The notes under the pieces are model-generated. The model saw only the letters and a list, made by a program, of their open reading frames with translations, had not been told where the DNA came from and searched no databases. A DNA stretch of 64,000 bases from Symbiodinium natans (taxonomy: Eukaryota > Sar > Dinophyceae > Suessiales > Symbiodiniaceae). Made by a program: the position numbers and the translations under genes. This document shows, piece by piece, positions 40,618 to 51,162 of this stretch; the first letter of the stretch is position 1; each line of letters starts with the position of its first letter. The DNA lies in contig CAJNDS010002470.1 in NCBI GenBank assembly GCA_905221605.1, forward strand, positions 190,001-254,000, written 5' to 3'.

Positions 40618-42439
40618 CCAATGTGCCCAGGCATGGACCTGCATTGGTCCCCTCCTCACCCGGAGCTTGTGCTCCTGCCGCCTGGAAAGCCCTGCGGTGA
40701 GGGGGAGCTTTCCGGAGCACGGAAGAAAAGAGTTTGAGATCATGGGAGGCCTGCGCATCGCAGACCAAACTGCGCTGTTTGGGTGAGTTTGTGGCCTTCT
40801 GAAACAGATCAGCAGATAAGACGTGTTCACGTTCTTGCTGCTGCGGCTTCGTGGCGCGCATTGATTGGTTAGCCTTGTCGTGTCAAGTACTGTACCCCTT
40901 GTTGCCACGAAGTGCCAAAAGCTTTGTCCTGTAGGGCACTCCCTGGGAGGCCTGGCGTCAGCGAGGTCGGCGGGGAAAAGCCATTGGCCGGCGAGGACCC
41001 TCTGAACTGCCGGAAAGGTCAGCCATGTAACCTCGATTTGCGAAAGACTTCGTGCTTCTGACCCTTGGAGGTAGCGATTGCCTCCCGTGCCAACTCTGCG
41101 AGCCCACGTTATGCGCAGTGGACTCGGTTGAAAGGGCAAGTCTCGCAATTCGTTGTATATCTATCTTGAACCATGCTTTCTTCAGAGTGTGACTTCTCTT
41201 CGTTGAGGCCCCTTCGCTTCAGGGCCTCCATCGTCCGACAACAGCGGGCAGCGCCCGCAAAAAGTAGCAGAGCAAAGTAGTAGCAGTGCGGGTAGGGATT
41301 GTAGAGCAAAGGAAAGAGCATTGCGAGCATTGTAGAGCATCCGACGTGTGCAGATGCAGCAAGCCACTCTCTGTGGCGCTGTTCAGGGGACTGGTGGCAG
41401 CTATGACAGCTCGAGGCCTTGAGCTCAGAACCTCTACCAGGTCTTCCATGACCAACACATACCAACACCACATCATTCGCTGTAGCTCTCCCATCGTTGA
41501 GAAAAGTTGAGAACGAACCAGGCAACTCCTGACCTAGCCAAGGCCGCGCGCTGCCGAACCCACCGAGTCGTGTCGGAACCTGGGCAGCCTCAAATCACGA
41601 AAGTTAGCCGTCCTTGGCTTGAGTTTAGTGTGGCTTTGGCTGGCTGGAGGGCCAGATAAGGTCCGGAGCAATTTCTTGTATCATAGGATGGAGTCGGGAG
41701 GGGGGGAGGGGGGGGGGGGACAGGGGTCGAGATTCAAGAGAATTCCCTTTGGGGAGGGGGGCGCGAGGGGTCAAGATTGATAGTATCAATTTGGATCCTT
41801 AGCAAGCATGCGTGCGTCAGGGGATCCGCCTGTGATGGTTTCTGTGCCCTTCGTTGATTAGCATCATTGCTACATCATCTCTTCTTTATCATCTTCTACA
41901 TCTTCACGCCCTCGTCGCTGCCATCATCATCATCATCAGCATCAGCATCAGCATCAGCATCAGCATCATCACCATCATCACCTCCATCACTAACAGCATC
42001 ACCATCACGTTGGGGTGCGCGGGGTGATGGTGTGGACCTGCTCGTGTGGGGGATCGGTGTTGCTGGTCTTGTGGCGATGCTGAGAGGAAGGAGATGCTGA
42101 AGGTGATGCTGGCCGTATGGTAAAGATGTAGTGGGATGGTGGGGGCTTTGAGGAGGCCCAGTGCGCCACGCCCATTTTGAGCTCAACACCTCAACGGAAG
42201 GTGCAGAGTGTGGCCTGGTGCGGTTGATTGGGGCGTGTGGGGGCAGTGTGCTGGGCAGTGTGCTGGGCAGTGTGGTGGTGAGGTGCGCAGTGTGGTTGAC
42301 GCTGTATCACGTAATTCTCAAGGAGAAAGCTTCGCAATACCCAGAGCTAGCTTTTGTTGGCCTCGGGTTCGGCAGCGTTTCGTTGTGTTTCGTTGCAACA
42401 TCTCGCCGTGTTCCAGCGGCAAGTCATCTGACTGAAGTG
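40618..42439. other. Stretch without a recognised gene
   Basis: Overlapping frames on both strands at 40552-41525 have no recognised domain. A G-rich tract lies at 41699-41722. Confidence 0.4.
41917..42005 (+). repeat. CAT/CAG trinucleotide repeat
   Basis: (CAT)n is followed by five CATCAG hexamers and more CAT/CAC units. The poly-Ser and poly-Asp frames over it are artefacts. Confidence 0.9.
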
Positions 42440-42543
42440 GTCCGCAGTTGTGAGTTGTGAATGAGCCGTCTGCATCCGTCTGCTTAGATCGGCTCAAAGC
42501 TACCCAAGAAGCTTGCAATCTGTTTGCAATCCGCTACGCAACA

Positions 42544-42960
42544 ATGGGCCAAAGCTGTTGTTGCGGCCGTGAGAAACCGGAGCCTGAGCCAGCGTTCGAC
42601 AGCTGGTCAAAGTTTGCGGTGTTGCCACAGTTGCCACCATCTGAAGGCCCCATGGTTTGCAGAAGCAACGCGCTAGTTTTTAGTTTTCGAGAGCTGGGCT
42701 TGAAAAGGCCTGAACCTCTAAGCTGCTGAGATGTTCTCATGTCTGGTCTCGAAAGGGATGTGTGTGTGTGTGTTTGACGATGATTGCGACGTCTCGGGCT
42801 CAGGTCAAACCTGCCATGAGAGGGAGTTCGATCCGCACAACGAAGAGTTTGTGCTGATGGCAGAGACGGATTTGCTTCCCAGCGATGCGATCTCCAACGG
42901 TGAGACTGTATTGCCGAGCGGCCAATCACGCGGAACGTTTACCCGCAAGTTTCAGGAGTG
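42544..42960 (+). pseudogene. MGQSCCC family member, least rearranged copy
   Basis: ATG at 42544 opens MGQSCCCGREKPEPEPAFDS, then SWSKFAVLPQ and FRELGLKRP, ending at a stop at 42729. A second frame then reads LVSKGMCVCVFDDDCDVSGS, then HEREFDPHNEEFVLMAETDL and LLPSDAISNG. The parts EFDPHNEEFVLMAETDLLPSD are the forward version of sequence that is partly inverted in the 29.4 and 47.0 kb copies. The two frames may be exons or may be separated by decay. The Gly2 plus Cys cluster suggests lipid anchoring. No known family was recognised. Confidence 0.4.
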
Positions 42961-42984
42961 CACGTGCAAGGGAGTGATGCTGTG

Positions 42985-43155
42985 CGTGTTTGTGTGTGTG
43001 TGTGGTGTGTGTGTGGTGTGTGTGTGTGTGCGTGTGCGTGTGCGTGTGCGTGTGCGTGCGTGTTTTTTTTCTGTGTGCGTTTTTTTCTCTGTGTGTGTGT
43101 GTGTTTTTTTTTATGTGTGTGTGTGTGTGTGTTTCTGTGTGTGTGGGTGCGTGTT
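42985..43155 (+). repeat. GT-rich microsatellite
   Basis: (GT)n and (GTGTGC)n are interrupted by T runs. It lies at the same relative position as the GT/TCTG tract of copy 1. Confidence 0.95.
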
Positions 43156-43308
43156 TCCTAGCGTTCTTGTCCCGTCTTGCTTGCTTTGGCCATGCATTCG
43201 TGAACCTCGACGTCAAAGTACCTTGACGTAATTAGTAATAGATGACCTAGAGGCATACAGAGTCATACGCGGATGTACTCGTACCAGTTAGTACACGCAG
43301 TGCACGCA

Positions 43309-43512
43309 ATGGCAACCTTGAAGGACCCTCCCCCCCTCCAACCCGTGCGGTGTTGGGAGGACATCCAAGAGTCGGACGAAAAGCGAAATGCGACGACCTT
43401 CGACAGGCGTTGGAGAACGACCAGCGAAGGGACTGATGAGGAGCGGAAGGAGTACCGGCAGAGCAAGGCCGCAGAGGTGCGCCATGCGGAAGGCTTGACC
43501 TGGGATCTATAG
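43309..43512 (+). CDS. Hypothetical charged open frame
   Basis: A 67-codon frame from ATG 43309 (MATLKDPPPL) to a TAG at 43512. It is rich in Asp, Glu, Lys and Arg, with CWEDIQESDEKRN and DEERKEYRQSKAAEV segments suggesting a helix. The composition is unlike the surrounding repeat DNA and looks coding, probably a terminal exon. It is not recognised. The antisense frame is similar in length, so confidence is low. Confidence 0.25.
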   Translation: MATLKDPPPLQPVRCWEDIQESDEKRNATTFDRRWRTTSEGTDEERKEYRQSKAAEVRHAEGLTWDL

Positions 43513-43692
43513 AAACAGTTGCTTTGTGCAATCAGTTCTTTGTCTGGTGACGGCCGGAGCGTTTTTGTTTGTACGGGCTCGTGGGCCTGTAGTCACATTC
43601 GGGGGACGAAAAACCAAAGCACGCACGAGTAATAAATGCCGACTGTTCTACAGTAATACAGTAGCATACAGTAGCCTTCTCCTGCGAAAGCA

Positions 43693-45490
43693 TTTCCCAA
43701 AGACTGACAGTGATCCTTTGCAGCGGTTTCCCAATGTCCTCGTCTCTTGAAAGCCCCCAAATCTTCCAGTTGCAGGCCTCATGCGTGCAGCCTGGGAGCG
43801 CGCTCAGACCACCGGCAGCTCCGCATCTGCAGAGTGACGGGGAGCCCTTTCTGGCAGCTCTGTGAGTGTTTTTTTTGCTCGGGAATCTCCAGATGAGCAT
43901 AGGGGCTTTTGGACCTACAGCTTGACACCTCCTGAATCCTGACTCAGTATCACCGGTTCATTGGGCAGTGCTGGCACCTACTCTTTTGGCTCTCTCGCGT
44001 GGCTCATGGCAAAACTCCCAATTGTGACAAACTCCTTACACAATCCTCGTGGCAGTAACTTCAAAAGACTGCACAGCCAGGAGAGTGCTTTCTCAAATTG
44101 GTTCGAGGATGCAGCAGCGTTTGAAGAGCTGCAAAACGTCTACACACCTTTGAGAGGTGGCATGATTCGCTTGCCTGAAGAAAAGATCCCAAGATCGACG
44201 GTGCGGGCAGAGCGGATGCAAGTGAGCTTTTTGCAGCGGGGTTGAACGTTGAGGCTGGGGTGTGCTTGACTGCACTCTGGGCTCCAAGAAAAATGATTTG
44301 TTGGCATGGTTGGGCTTCATCTATGTGTGCCGAGTGCCGAGGCCAGAAGTCCAACTCGCTGCTGCAGTCTCCACTCGTCTTCGCAGCTGAGACCACAGAC
44401 GGCCGAGGCACTGTCAGGGCCTGGCAGAGCAATGGCGCTGCTTCGAAAGCTTTAAGGGAAGCAGCTGAAGATTGCCGTGAGAATAAGAACACAGGGGTGG
44501 GAGCAGCCGCAGTGTTGCACAGTGCCCGGCTGCCGGAGAATGCAGGTGAACCAGTAACCTGCGAGGGGGTTGGATGTGCGACCAGAGACTCACGCCCCTT
44601 GACAGAGCACACGTTCGAACACCAAAAGAGAATATCATATGTGCACGAAAATGGACTGGCTTGCGCTGCAGCTCATGCCGTCTAAATTAAAGATGGCCGA
44701 TAAAGACTGCAGATGGGTGCTAGGTGCTAGGTTGTCGCCGGTGGGTTTCGACGGGCTCTTCTTGGCTTCACGTGCTAGCTTCGACACCTTGAACCTTGCT
44801 GCCAACTTATTGCCGCAAGCCAGAAGCATCACCTTGTTGACAAGTCCAGTGACTCATGACATGAATGAGTCCAAGTAATTCATGAGTTCCCATACAGTAG
44901 TGCGCACGCGTGAGGTGTGCCAAGATCTTCGGACTCTCGAGCCCCAGCTGGTGTCACAACTTCGCAGCAGATGCCCAAGCTGAGAGAATTGAAGTGCAGC
45001 CGATTCGGACAATTCTTGGTTTTTCACAGAAAGTCTGCACTCCTCCAGAAGAAATGCACACACACAAAAACTGCACAATGGCCTTAGGCTTTGAGGGCCC
45101 GTCCTTCCTTCAATACTGTTGCATACTGTTGCTCGGCGATTCCAGTTCCAAGCTGTGTAAGGGAGCGGAGCCACTGAAGGTGCAAAGCACAGCTTTGAGC
45201 GAGAGTCGCAGAGGACGCTGCATATTTCCGGATCTTCATCACCTACGCACGGAGCCTACTGCCTGCGCAGTCACATGCCTGTGAATCTACACCTGCTGGC
45301 ACCAAACACCAGCTCCAACATTCAGCATGCAAAGCGGGCTGCACAATTTGGCCCCTTAAGCCCGAAACCCTAAACACCGCATGCCCGAAACCCTATAAAC
45401 CCTAAACCCTAAACCCTTAACACTAAATGGCGTTCTTTACTTGACAAGTTCGCGCCTCAGTGTCAGGGTTTAGGGTTTTAACCCTAAAGT
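43693..45490. other. 1.8-kb segment absent from the other duplicate
   Basis: In copy 1, CCTTCTCCTGC is followed directly by TCTTCTGTCGG (26321-26343). Here those motifs are separated by this segment. Its right edge is telomere-like (GGGTTTAGGGTTTTAACCCT). Its interior shares a diverged stretch (about 43996-44130, WLMAKLPIVTN frame) with 48235-48380. Frames up to 183 codons on opposite strands overlap and were not accepted as genes. Confidence 0.45.
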
Positions 45491-46103
45491 TCTTCTGTCG
45501 GCAGGCCCCCAAGCTCTTTTGCGAAAACACGGTCGGAGTTTGGCAGGGGCCTTAGCGCAGTCGAGGACGTGGAGGGTTCAGGGTTTCAGGGTTTAGGGTT
45601 TGGGGCTTGTCGTTTAGGTAAACCCTAAACCCCTAAACCCCTAAACCCCTAAACCCTAAATTCTATAAGGCTGTGGGGCCGGGTTTTGGGTTTTGGGCCT
45701 CGAATTTGGAAATACGGTTTTGGGGCCCCTTGTGAAGGGTTTAGGGCTTAGGGCTTCACACCCTCCAACCCTAGACCCGAAACCTGAACCCTAAACCCTA
45801 AACCCTAGCCCGCAGAAACCCATACAGTTCATTCCCTATGCCCATTTAGAGCCCTTTTGACGCCATGCGAGCCTCAGGAAGCGTGATTGCGGGGCCGGAA
45901 TCTCGGAATCTGCGCCGACTTTGATGCTGAGGCCGGCTCTGAATGCTTTAAAGGGTTGTGGGGAGTAGGTCCTCAGGGCTATTAGGGTGTCTGCGTTCGT
46001 GATTAAACCCTGGCCCCTAGCCCCTAAACCCTCAACTCTTAAACCCTAACCGGCCCTAACCCCTAAACCCTTAGTGTTGCACCTGTGTTGGTGTTGGGGG
46101 CCC

Positions 46104-46140
<37 letters not shown>

Positions 46141-46747
46141 AAAAAAAGAAAAACAATAAAGACACTCGAGGCTGGATTTGCTCCATTTTACACGGGTCCG
46201 GGGGTAATTTCAATATAGGGAGGAGTTTATCTTAATTTAAGAGGGGCAGCGATGCCCGGCAATCTTGCTTAAAGGCGCGCCAGGTGGAACTTTCTGACGG
46301 CGCCCGGACGATTGGTCTCTATTCAGGATCCCACTGTGCACCCCTAAACAGTAAACAGTCAGGTTGTCCTGAATAGCCCAGCCAAATCAACTTTATAGAG
46401 GAGGCCCCTACCAAACCAGGTCCAACATGACGGGGCCTACGGGGGCCGTAAGATTTCATGTTTTTTCGTGGCGTGCGCCGAGATCCGGATGCGGACTGCC
46501 TCCTCGAAGTCTCCGTCTCAGGGTTTGGGGGGGCTTCCGAACATTCAGGATCCCTTCTTGGGTTTAGGGTTTAGGGGTTTGGGGTTTAGGGTCCTTGCAA
46601 GGGGAGTTCCATAATTGGGGGTATAAATGTGTGCCAGAACATCTGGGTAACTCTCATATCTTGCCCTACACTGGTCCTACGCGTGTAATTTCTTTGCAGT
46701 TCGTTAGGTTCTTTTGAGTTGAAGGCTTGGGGAAAGTACTGGTAGCA
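45491..46747 (+). repeat. Segmental duplication copy 2, 1.26-kb block
   Basis: The counterpart of 26333-27429. Differences are lengths of telomere and homopolymer tracts, an extra CGTGCGCCGAGATCCGGATG stretch near 46472, and inversion of 46105-46342. Confidence 0.85.
46105..46342 (-). other. Inverted segment of duplicate, starting with 34-base C run
   Basis: Reverse complement of 26852-27089. It begins with 34 consecutive C (46105-46138) and an A-rich stretch, then TCGAGGCTGGATTTGCTCCA, and ends ACGATTGGTCTCTATTCAGG and CACTGTGCAC. Confidence 0.85.
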
Positions 46748-47140
46748 GGTGTTGTTTTTGGCATGTTTAAACCCTAAACCCGAAACCCCAAGCCCGAAAA
46801 GCCTTTCTCTCCTGGGACTCGCTATAAGTCCTTAAGGTGCTGCCGTCGCACCCAGAACTCAGGTGTTTCCTTTTGGCATGTTTGGGATGCTTCGGGCTTG
46901 GAAGATGCCGTAGATGTGTCAAGGTACCGTCTGTAGGGCGTGATCAAGGGGCACATGGGGCCTGCAGCTGAGGATCTTAGGGGGGTGGGGGTGGGGGTGG
47001 AGGCTGCTGTGAAGTGAAGGTGAGGGTTGCCCTCAACCCTAAACTATAAACCTTTAGGGAGTTTAGGGGAGTTCTGGGCCTTCAGCATTTGCATGCGGCC
47101 ATGTTGCGAGACTATACCTTCACAGGCCTGTTTGCGACTG

Positions 47141-47302
47141 CTACAGTCCCTCCCAAGAAGGCTGCAAACCTTTGCGATCCTCTGCGTTCCCACTGCAGCC
47201 ATGGGGCAAAGCTGCTGCTGCACAGCAGCAGCTTTGGCCCATGGTTGCAATGGCAACGCAGATGATCGCAAAGGTTTGCAGCCTTCTTGGGAGGAACTGT
47301 AG
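47141..47302. repeat. Foldback of 162 bp
   Basis: CTACAGTCCCTCCCAAGAAG returns as CTTCTTGGGAGGAACTGTAG. The centre is GCTGCTGCTG-CACAGCAGCAGC near 47221, with almost no loop. The arms are about 90 percent complementary by eye. Confidence 0.9.
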
Positions 47303-47682
47303 AGCCGATCTAAGCAGACGGCTCATTCACAGCTGCGGACCACTTCAGTCAGATGACTTGCCGCTGGAACACGGCGAGACGTTGCAACGAAACCATGGCT
47401 CTGCGGCTACGGGAATGCCGAAATGTCGGAAATGACGCCTTCAGCTTGCGCCGCGGAAAACTTCAACCATGATGCGAAGTCCGACTTCAAGTTTGCAGTG
47501 GTGGAATTTGAAGACGCCATTGTCTGCAGAACGCGCTTGCAAGTTTTTAGTCGGTTTCGAGAGCTGGGCCTGAAACGCTGTAAACAGACGGCTGAGGTGT
47601 GCTTGCGTCTTGTCTCGACGGGGATGTGTGGTGTTCAGTTCAGACATGGCAGAAGCAGACTTCGACCCGCCTGGTCAAAGTC

Positions 47683-47684
<2 letters not shown>

Positions 47685-47724
<40 letters not shown>
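47685..47724 (+). repeat. (GCT)13 tract
   Basis: Thirteen GCT units encode poly-Gln on the minus strand or poly-Cys/Ala/Leu on the plus strand. The related copy at about 30241 has only three to four units, so the tract expanded after duplication. Confidence 0.95.
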
Positions 47725-48898
47725 ATATGTCTGCATACCTGAGCCGGAGACGTCAGAATCAACGTCACACACATGAGGGTCGACTTCGAGCTCGTCGTCA
47801 AGACGGATTTGTTGGCGAGCGATACCATCAAAGACTGCAACACGCAGTTTTCGGCACACTGCCAGTCACGTGCCAAAAGCGTCGAGCTTGTCAACATTCC
47901 CTTCATTGCGGAGCCCGAAACACTTCCTGAATCCTTGTAAATCCCATGACAAGTTGCCAACGGGGGGGAGCTCTGAATTCCGTCCCCCTTTGGGCGGGCA
48001 CCTTATACCACAGGAACCGACAGTAGACACCTCATGAATATTGACGTGGAACGCGGGTTCGTTGCTTTGCATTCCTCGATCTACGTGCCAGAGTCATCGA
48101 CCATAGGGAAGCAGAAGAATCCGGCCGTGGGGCCTTCTTGGAGCATGTCCGTTCCGTATAAATTTGGATGTTACACTGCAATCTTTGTCCAAACTCTATC
48201 GCGAACCTGAGAGAAGATGCAGAACTCCCGCGTGGCTCATGGCAACGTCCCAACTGCGACAAAGTCCTTATCTAAGCCTCGTAAGGCCTCGTGTTGTAGC
48301 TTCGAGAGTGCTTTGGGGGAAGTTCGACCACAATGCAGCATTTGAAGATCTGCACAAAACTGCGGTGCCTACATCGGCCTGCTCTGCATCGAGAGGTGTC
48401 GTGTTTCAGAAGGGGATTCGGGCTGCAGCTGCGGAAGCCTGTCATGCGAGATGCCCGCACATAATCTAGATTTGTACGTTCATCAAGCTCATGGCAACCA
48501 TTGACAAGCCCCTGTAGCACTTCGAGCACCATGCGCGCCCAAAGCCGGTAAGGCAGTGGCATGCAAGGTTTAGGCTTGTATGGTTTCGGTGCAATTTACA
48601 GAGTTCAGGTGAAATGTGGGTTGAGACTTGGGTTAGTTTAGGGAGTTCCGAGGTCGCCAACATCACCAGACCCGACCAGAACCCGCATGAGCCCGCACGG
48701 CTCCCTGAGCCGAGATCTGGCGTTGCATGTGTCCTTATACAAGTGCCTTCTACAACAGGAGTGCCTGACACATCCTGACACCAAAACACCCCGACAGCGA
48801 GTCGAGTTCCTCATCGCCCGATGAACATGTGGAGTCCCCGGTGTCGGCTTACAGGCTCGGTCGCTTTTGCAAGCCTGCTTGTGGTTCCGAACTTGGTT

Positions 48899-49226
48899 TG
48901 TTTATGGTCTGTAGGGTTTGGCTGCAAAGCTGGCCTGCTGCGCACGCTACTGTCTGATGGCGCAGGTGGAGCATTATCTCTCGTTAGTTCAGTGCTTACC
49001 GTACCAGCGTCTCCAACAGCAATGCCTGAAGCCACAATAGATATACAGTCCTCCGCCACCACTAGTATTGAAGACCCGCCAAACGTTTGAGAGGCAAGGT
49101 CTACATTATTGTTACTGGTGAGTGCAATATCGGGTTCCATCTAAAGACTAGCGGCTTGATTGTACTGGGATTCCTTCTGGCATACTGACCATAAAGCCCC
49201 TACCTCTTTTGAGGGCTTCACAAGTG
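48899..49226 (+). repeat. Segmental duplication block (matches 28063-28422)
   Basis: Shares GGGTTTGGCTGCAAAG, TCTCTCGTTAG, GTCTACATTA and GGATTCCTTCTGGCAT with copy 1, with scattered substitutions and small indels. Confidence 0.85.
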
Positions 49227-50636
49227 GGGAGGAGATTAATCCGTTCCCCCTAATATAACAGGCCCCCCCCCCCCCTTGTATAAAAACCCCCGAAGGGTTT
49301 TAGTATTAGTGGGGTTCTTATCGTTTGTCCGAGAAACCAGCCCGTCCTTATTGTAGCATGCTGGCTCTGCAGCCAAGCCTGGGCTTAAGCCTGACTCAGC
49401 CGGTCTGCAGACCCAGGCCAGAGAGAGATTAGACGTGTTTAAGTGAATGACAGTTCAAGCAGGGTAGGGAAGACCACCTGCATTGACAGGCTGTGTGCAG
49501 CATGGCCAGCGACCAGACCAAGGTTGCAGACAACGAGGCTCACACTGTCTGAGTCAGAGGCAACCTAATTAATTAGCCCGAAAGCAGCCAAGACGCCGTC
49601 GTCGAGGCCTTGGTGAAGCAGACCGAGTTGCTGACAGCTCTGGTCACAAGAAGAGAGCTTGCTGCCAGGCTGGGGGCAGAAGGCACAGAGGTGGCGGACT
49701 TGGAGAGAGAGAGTCCTGCAGAGAGCTCGCAGCCGTCGCAAACACGGAGTTCGCAGCCTCGCAAGAGAGAGGTGCCCGATCTCGAGAGAGAGAGTCTTGC
49801 AGACAGCTCGCAGCCTTCAGCAAGACAGAGTTCGCAGCCTCGCAAGAAACCTCACATCAGCCCAGCAGTGAGGTCGCAGCCCTCACAGGAGCTTGAGACT
49901 CCTGAGCTGAGCAGAGAGAGGGGTCTGAAGCGCCCCTCCAGCTTTCAGACACCCACTCCTAAGAAGCTGTTTCAGAGTCCCTCCAGCCAGGACACTGTAG
50001 TTCGTGACAGGCAGCTTCAGGAGTTGAAGGAGACCATGCCCAGTGACATTCCTGTCTTTTACCTACTGGAAGCAGGGCAGACAGGCTGGCCGTGAGGGTG
50101 ACAGACTGGGGGGCTCGCTTGAGGCAGGCCGGGCCCCCGTTTTCGTGGTTGTTGCTGTGCTTCAGGCCCTGACATAGTCAGGCAGTCAGTCAGCCAGTGA
50201 CAAGGGACTACAGCCGGTCACAGCCGGTCACAGGCAGAAAGAGAGATCCTGAAGCCTTTAAGGCACGTTTTTCAGCCCCCAGGACAGACAGTCAGCTAGT
50301 GGCCGGCTCCCTTACCTGTTCAGACAAGGCTGCCAGTCAGGCCGCCCAGAGCAGGCCTGACTGAAAGCCAGGCAGACAAGCACGGAACAGACAGTCCGGC
50401 AAAAACAGTCAGAGCCTTGCAGCCTTGTGAGAGGGGTCAGGGTTAGGGTTTAGTTAGGTTTAGGGTCGAGGGTTTTAGGGTTTAGGTTTAGGGTTTAGGT
50501 TTAGGGTTTAGGGTTTAGGGTTGAGGGCCTCCACGCCCCCCTAATCCCCCCCTCCCCCTAACTCTGTACAGGTTTTAATAGGGACAGACCCGGGATCGGT
50601 ATTTGGGGCCGGGGGGGTTTTTGTACTAGGTTATGG
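49227..50636. mobile_element. 1.41-kb insertion carrying an open frame
   Basis: Copy 1 shows the empty arrangement (GAGATTATGGGTACGCGG at about 28417-28434). Here GAGATTA is followed by 1.41 kb, then GGTGTTATGCGG, so TTA may be a 3-base target duplication. The ends are weakly inverted: GTATAAAAACCCCC near the left, and GGGGGGGTTTTTGTAC near the right. The interior has CAGTCAG-rich sequence, a telomere tract (about 50448-50523) and one open frame (49610-50095). A PIF/Harbinger-like origin would fit the TTA duplication, but no transposase is present. Confidence 0.45.
49610..50095 (+). CDS. Hypothetical Ser/Gln/Glu-rich open frame
   Basis: A 161-codon frame with no early ATG (it opens at TTG; the first Met is residue 142), so it would be an exon or use an upstream spliced start. 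It contains two tandem 33-residue repeats with DLERES-A-SSQPS, RQSSQPRK-type cores (about 28-60 and 61-90). A KRPSSFQTPTPKKLF segment follows, resembling a disordered phosphorylated nuclear protein, then a more ordered tail DRQLQELKETMPSDIPVFYL. The repeat structure is in frame and the antisense strand is worse, which favours coding. No family was recognised. It lies inside the 1.41-kb insertion. Confidence 0.4.
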   Translation: MVKQTELLTALVTRRELAARLGAEGTEVADLERESPAESSQPSQTRSSQPRKREVPDLERESLADSSQPSARQSSQPRKKPHISPAVRSQPSQELETPELSRERGLKRPSSFQTPTPKKLFQSPSSQDTVVRDRQLQELKETMPSDIPVFYLLEAGQTGWP

Positions 50637-51162
50637 TGTTATGCGGATGTTTAGGCGTGTGGAGTCCCCAGAGGGTCCCCGGCTGAATCGTCATGTGGGG
50701 GGTTGTTCCCATTTTGGGCCTTTTGCCTTCTGGTAGTTCCTTTTATGAGATGTTAATACCAAAAGAGCCATTAGTTCAGAACAACCTCCGCATGTCCTCG
50801 GTGATTTGCCGGCCATAACTCGCATGATGTCAGGCGGTCGCCTTCACCATTGAAGCTTTCAGCTGCGACGGCAAGTCTGCGCCAACGTCTCTGACAGACT
50901 GATGACATGATGATGGAGCGGCGCATGTATCATTACGGCCTGCATGAGGTCCAGCAACGTCACAGCCGTTTTCTGAGATCCTGGAGGACGCTTGAGGACG
51001 CAACTCGTATACCGGCACTTGTCCAGGAGTGTTCTCTTAGGCAATGACGCCCCCTGCAGCACCAACTTTCACTGCCTCTTTAGTACCCTAAACCCTAGAC
51101 CCTAAACCCTAAACCCTAAACCCTAGTCAAGCTCTCAGCTATGGCTCGCTGTTTTCGTGACG
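50637..51162 (+). repeat. Segmental duplication block (matches 28425-28915)
   Basis: Shares GCGGATGTTTAGGCGTGTGG and CCGCATGTCCTCGGTGATTT with copy 1. It ends at TTTTCGTGACGT, where an AT-rich island begins. Confidence 0.85.
51085..51124 (-). repeat. Telomere tract replacing 13 bp of duplicate
   Basis: CTCTTTAGT, then 40 bases of CCCTAAA repeat (one CCCTAGA variant), then AGTCAAGCTC. Copy 1 has GACGCATCCACCC between the same flanks. The exchange is clean on both sides. Confidence 0.9.

Larger units (their letters stand above)
42440..43692 (+). repeat. Segmental duplication copy 2, MGQSCCC part
   Basis: Collinear with 25000-26332 through shared landmarks: the MGQSCCC start, the GT microsatellite, AGAGTCAT, TTGTGCAATCAGTTCTTTG and AGCCTTCTCCTGC. 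This copy keeps the non-palindromic arrangement of the MGQSCCC segment. Confidence 0.55.
47076..48024 (+). pseudogene. Decayed MGQSCCC family copy with perfect foldback core
   Basis: Related to 29411-30545. The start MGQSCCC (47201) is followed at once by its own reverse complement, so the family protein is cut after seven residues. Further on, SDFKFAVVEFEDAIVC, SRFRELGLKR and CLRLVSTGMCG remain readable in one frame (47423-47640). A (GCT)13 tract and an inverted segment (about 47625-47775) follow. The ends of the inverted part are ATGTGTG and CACACAT. Confidence 0.55.
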
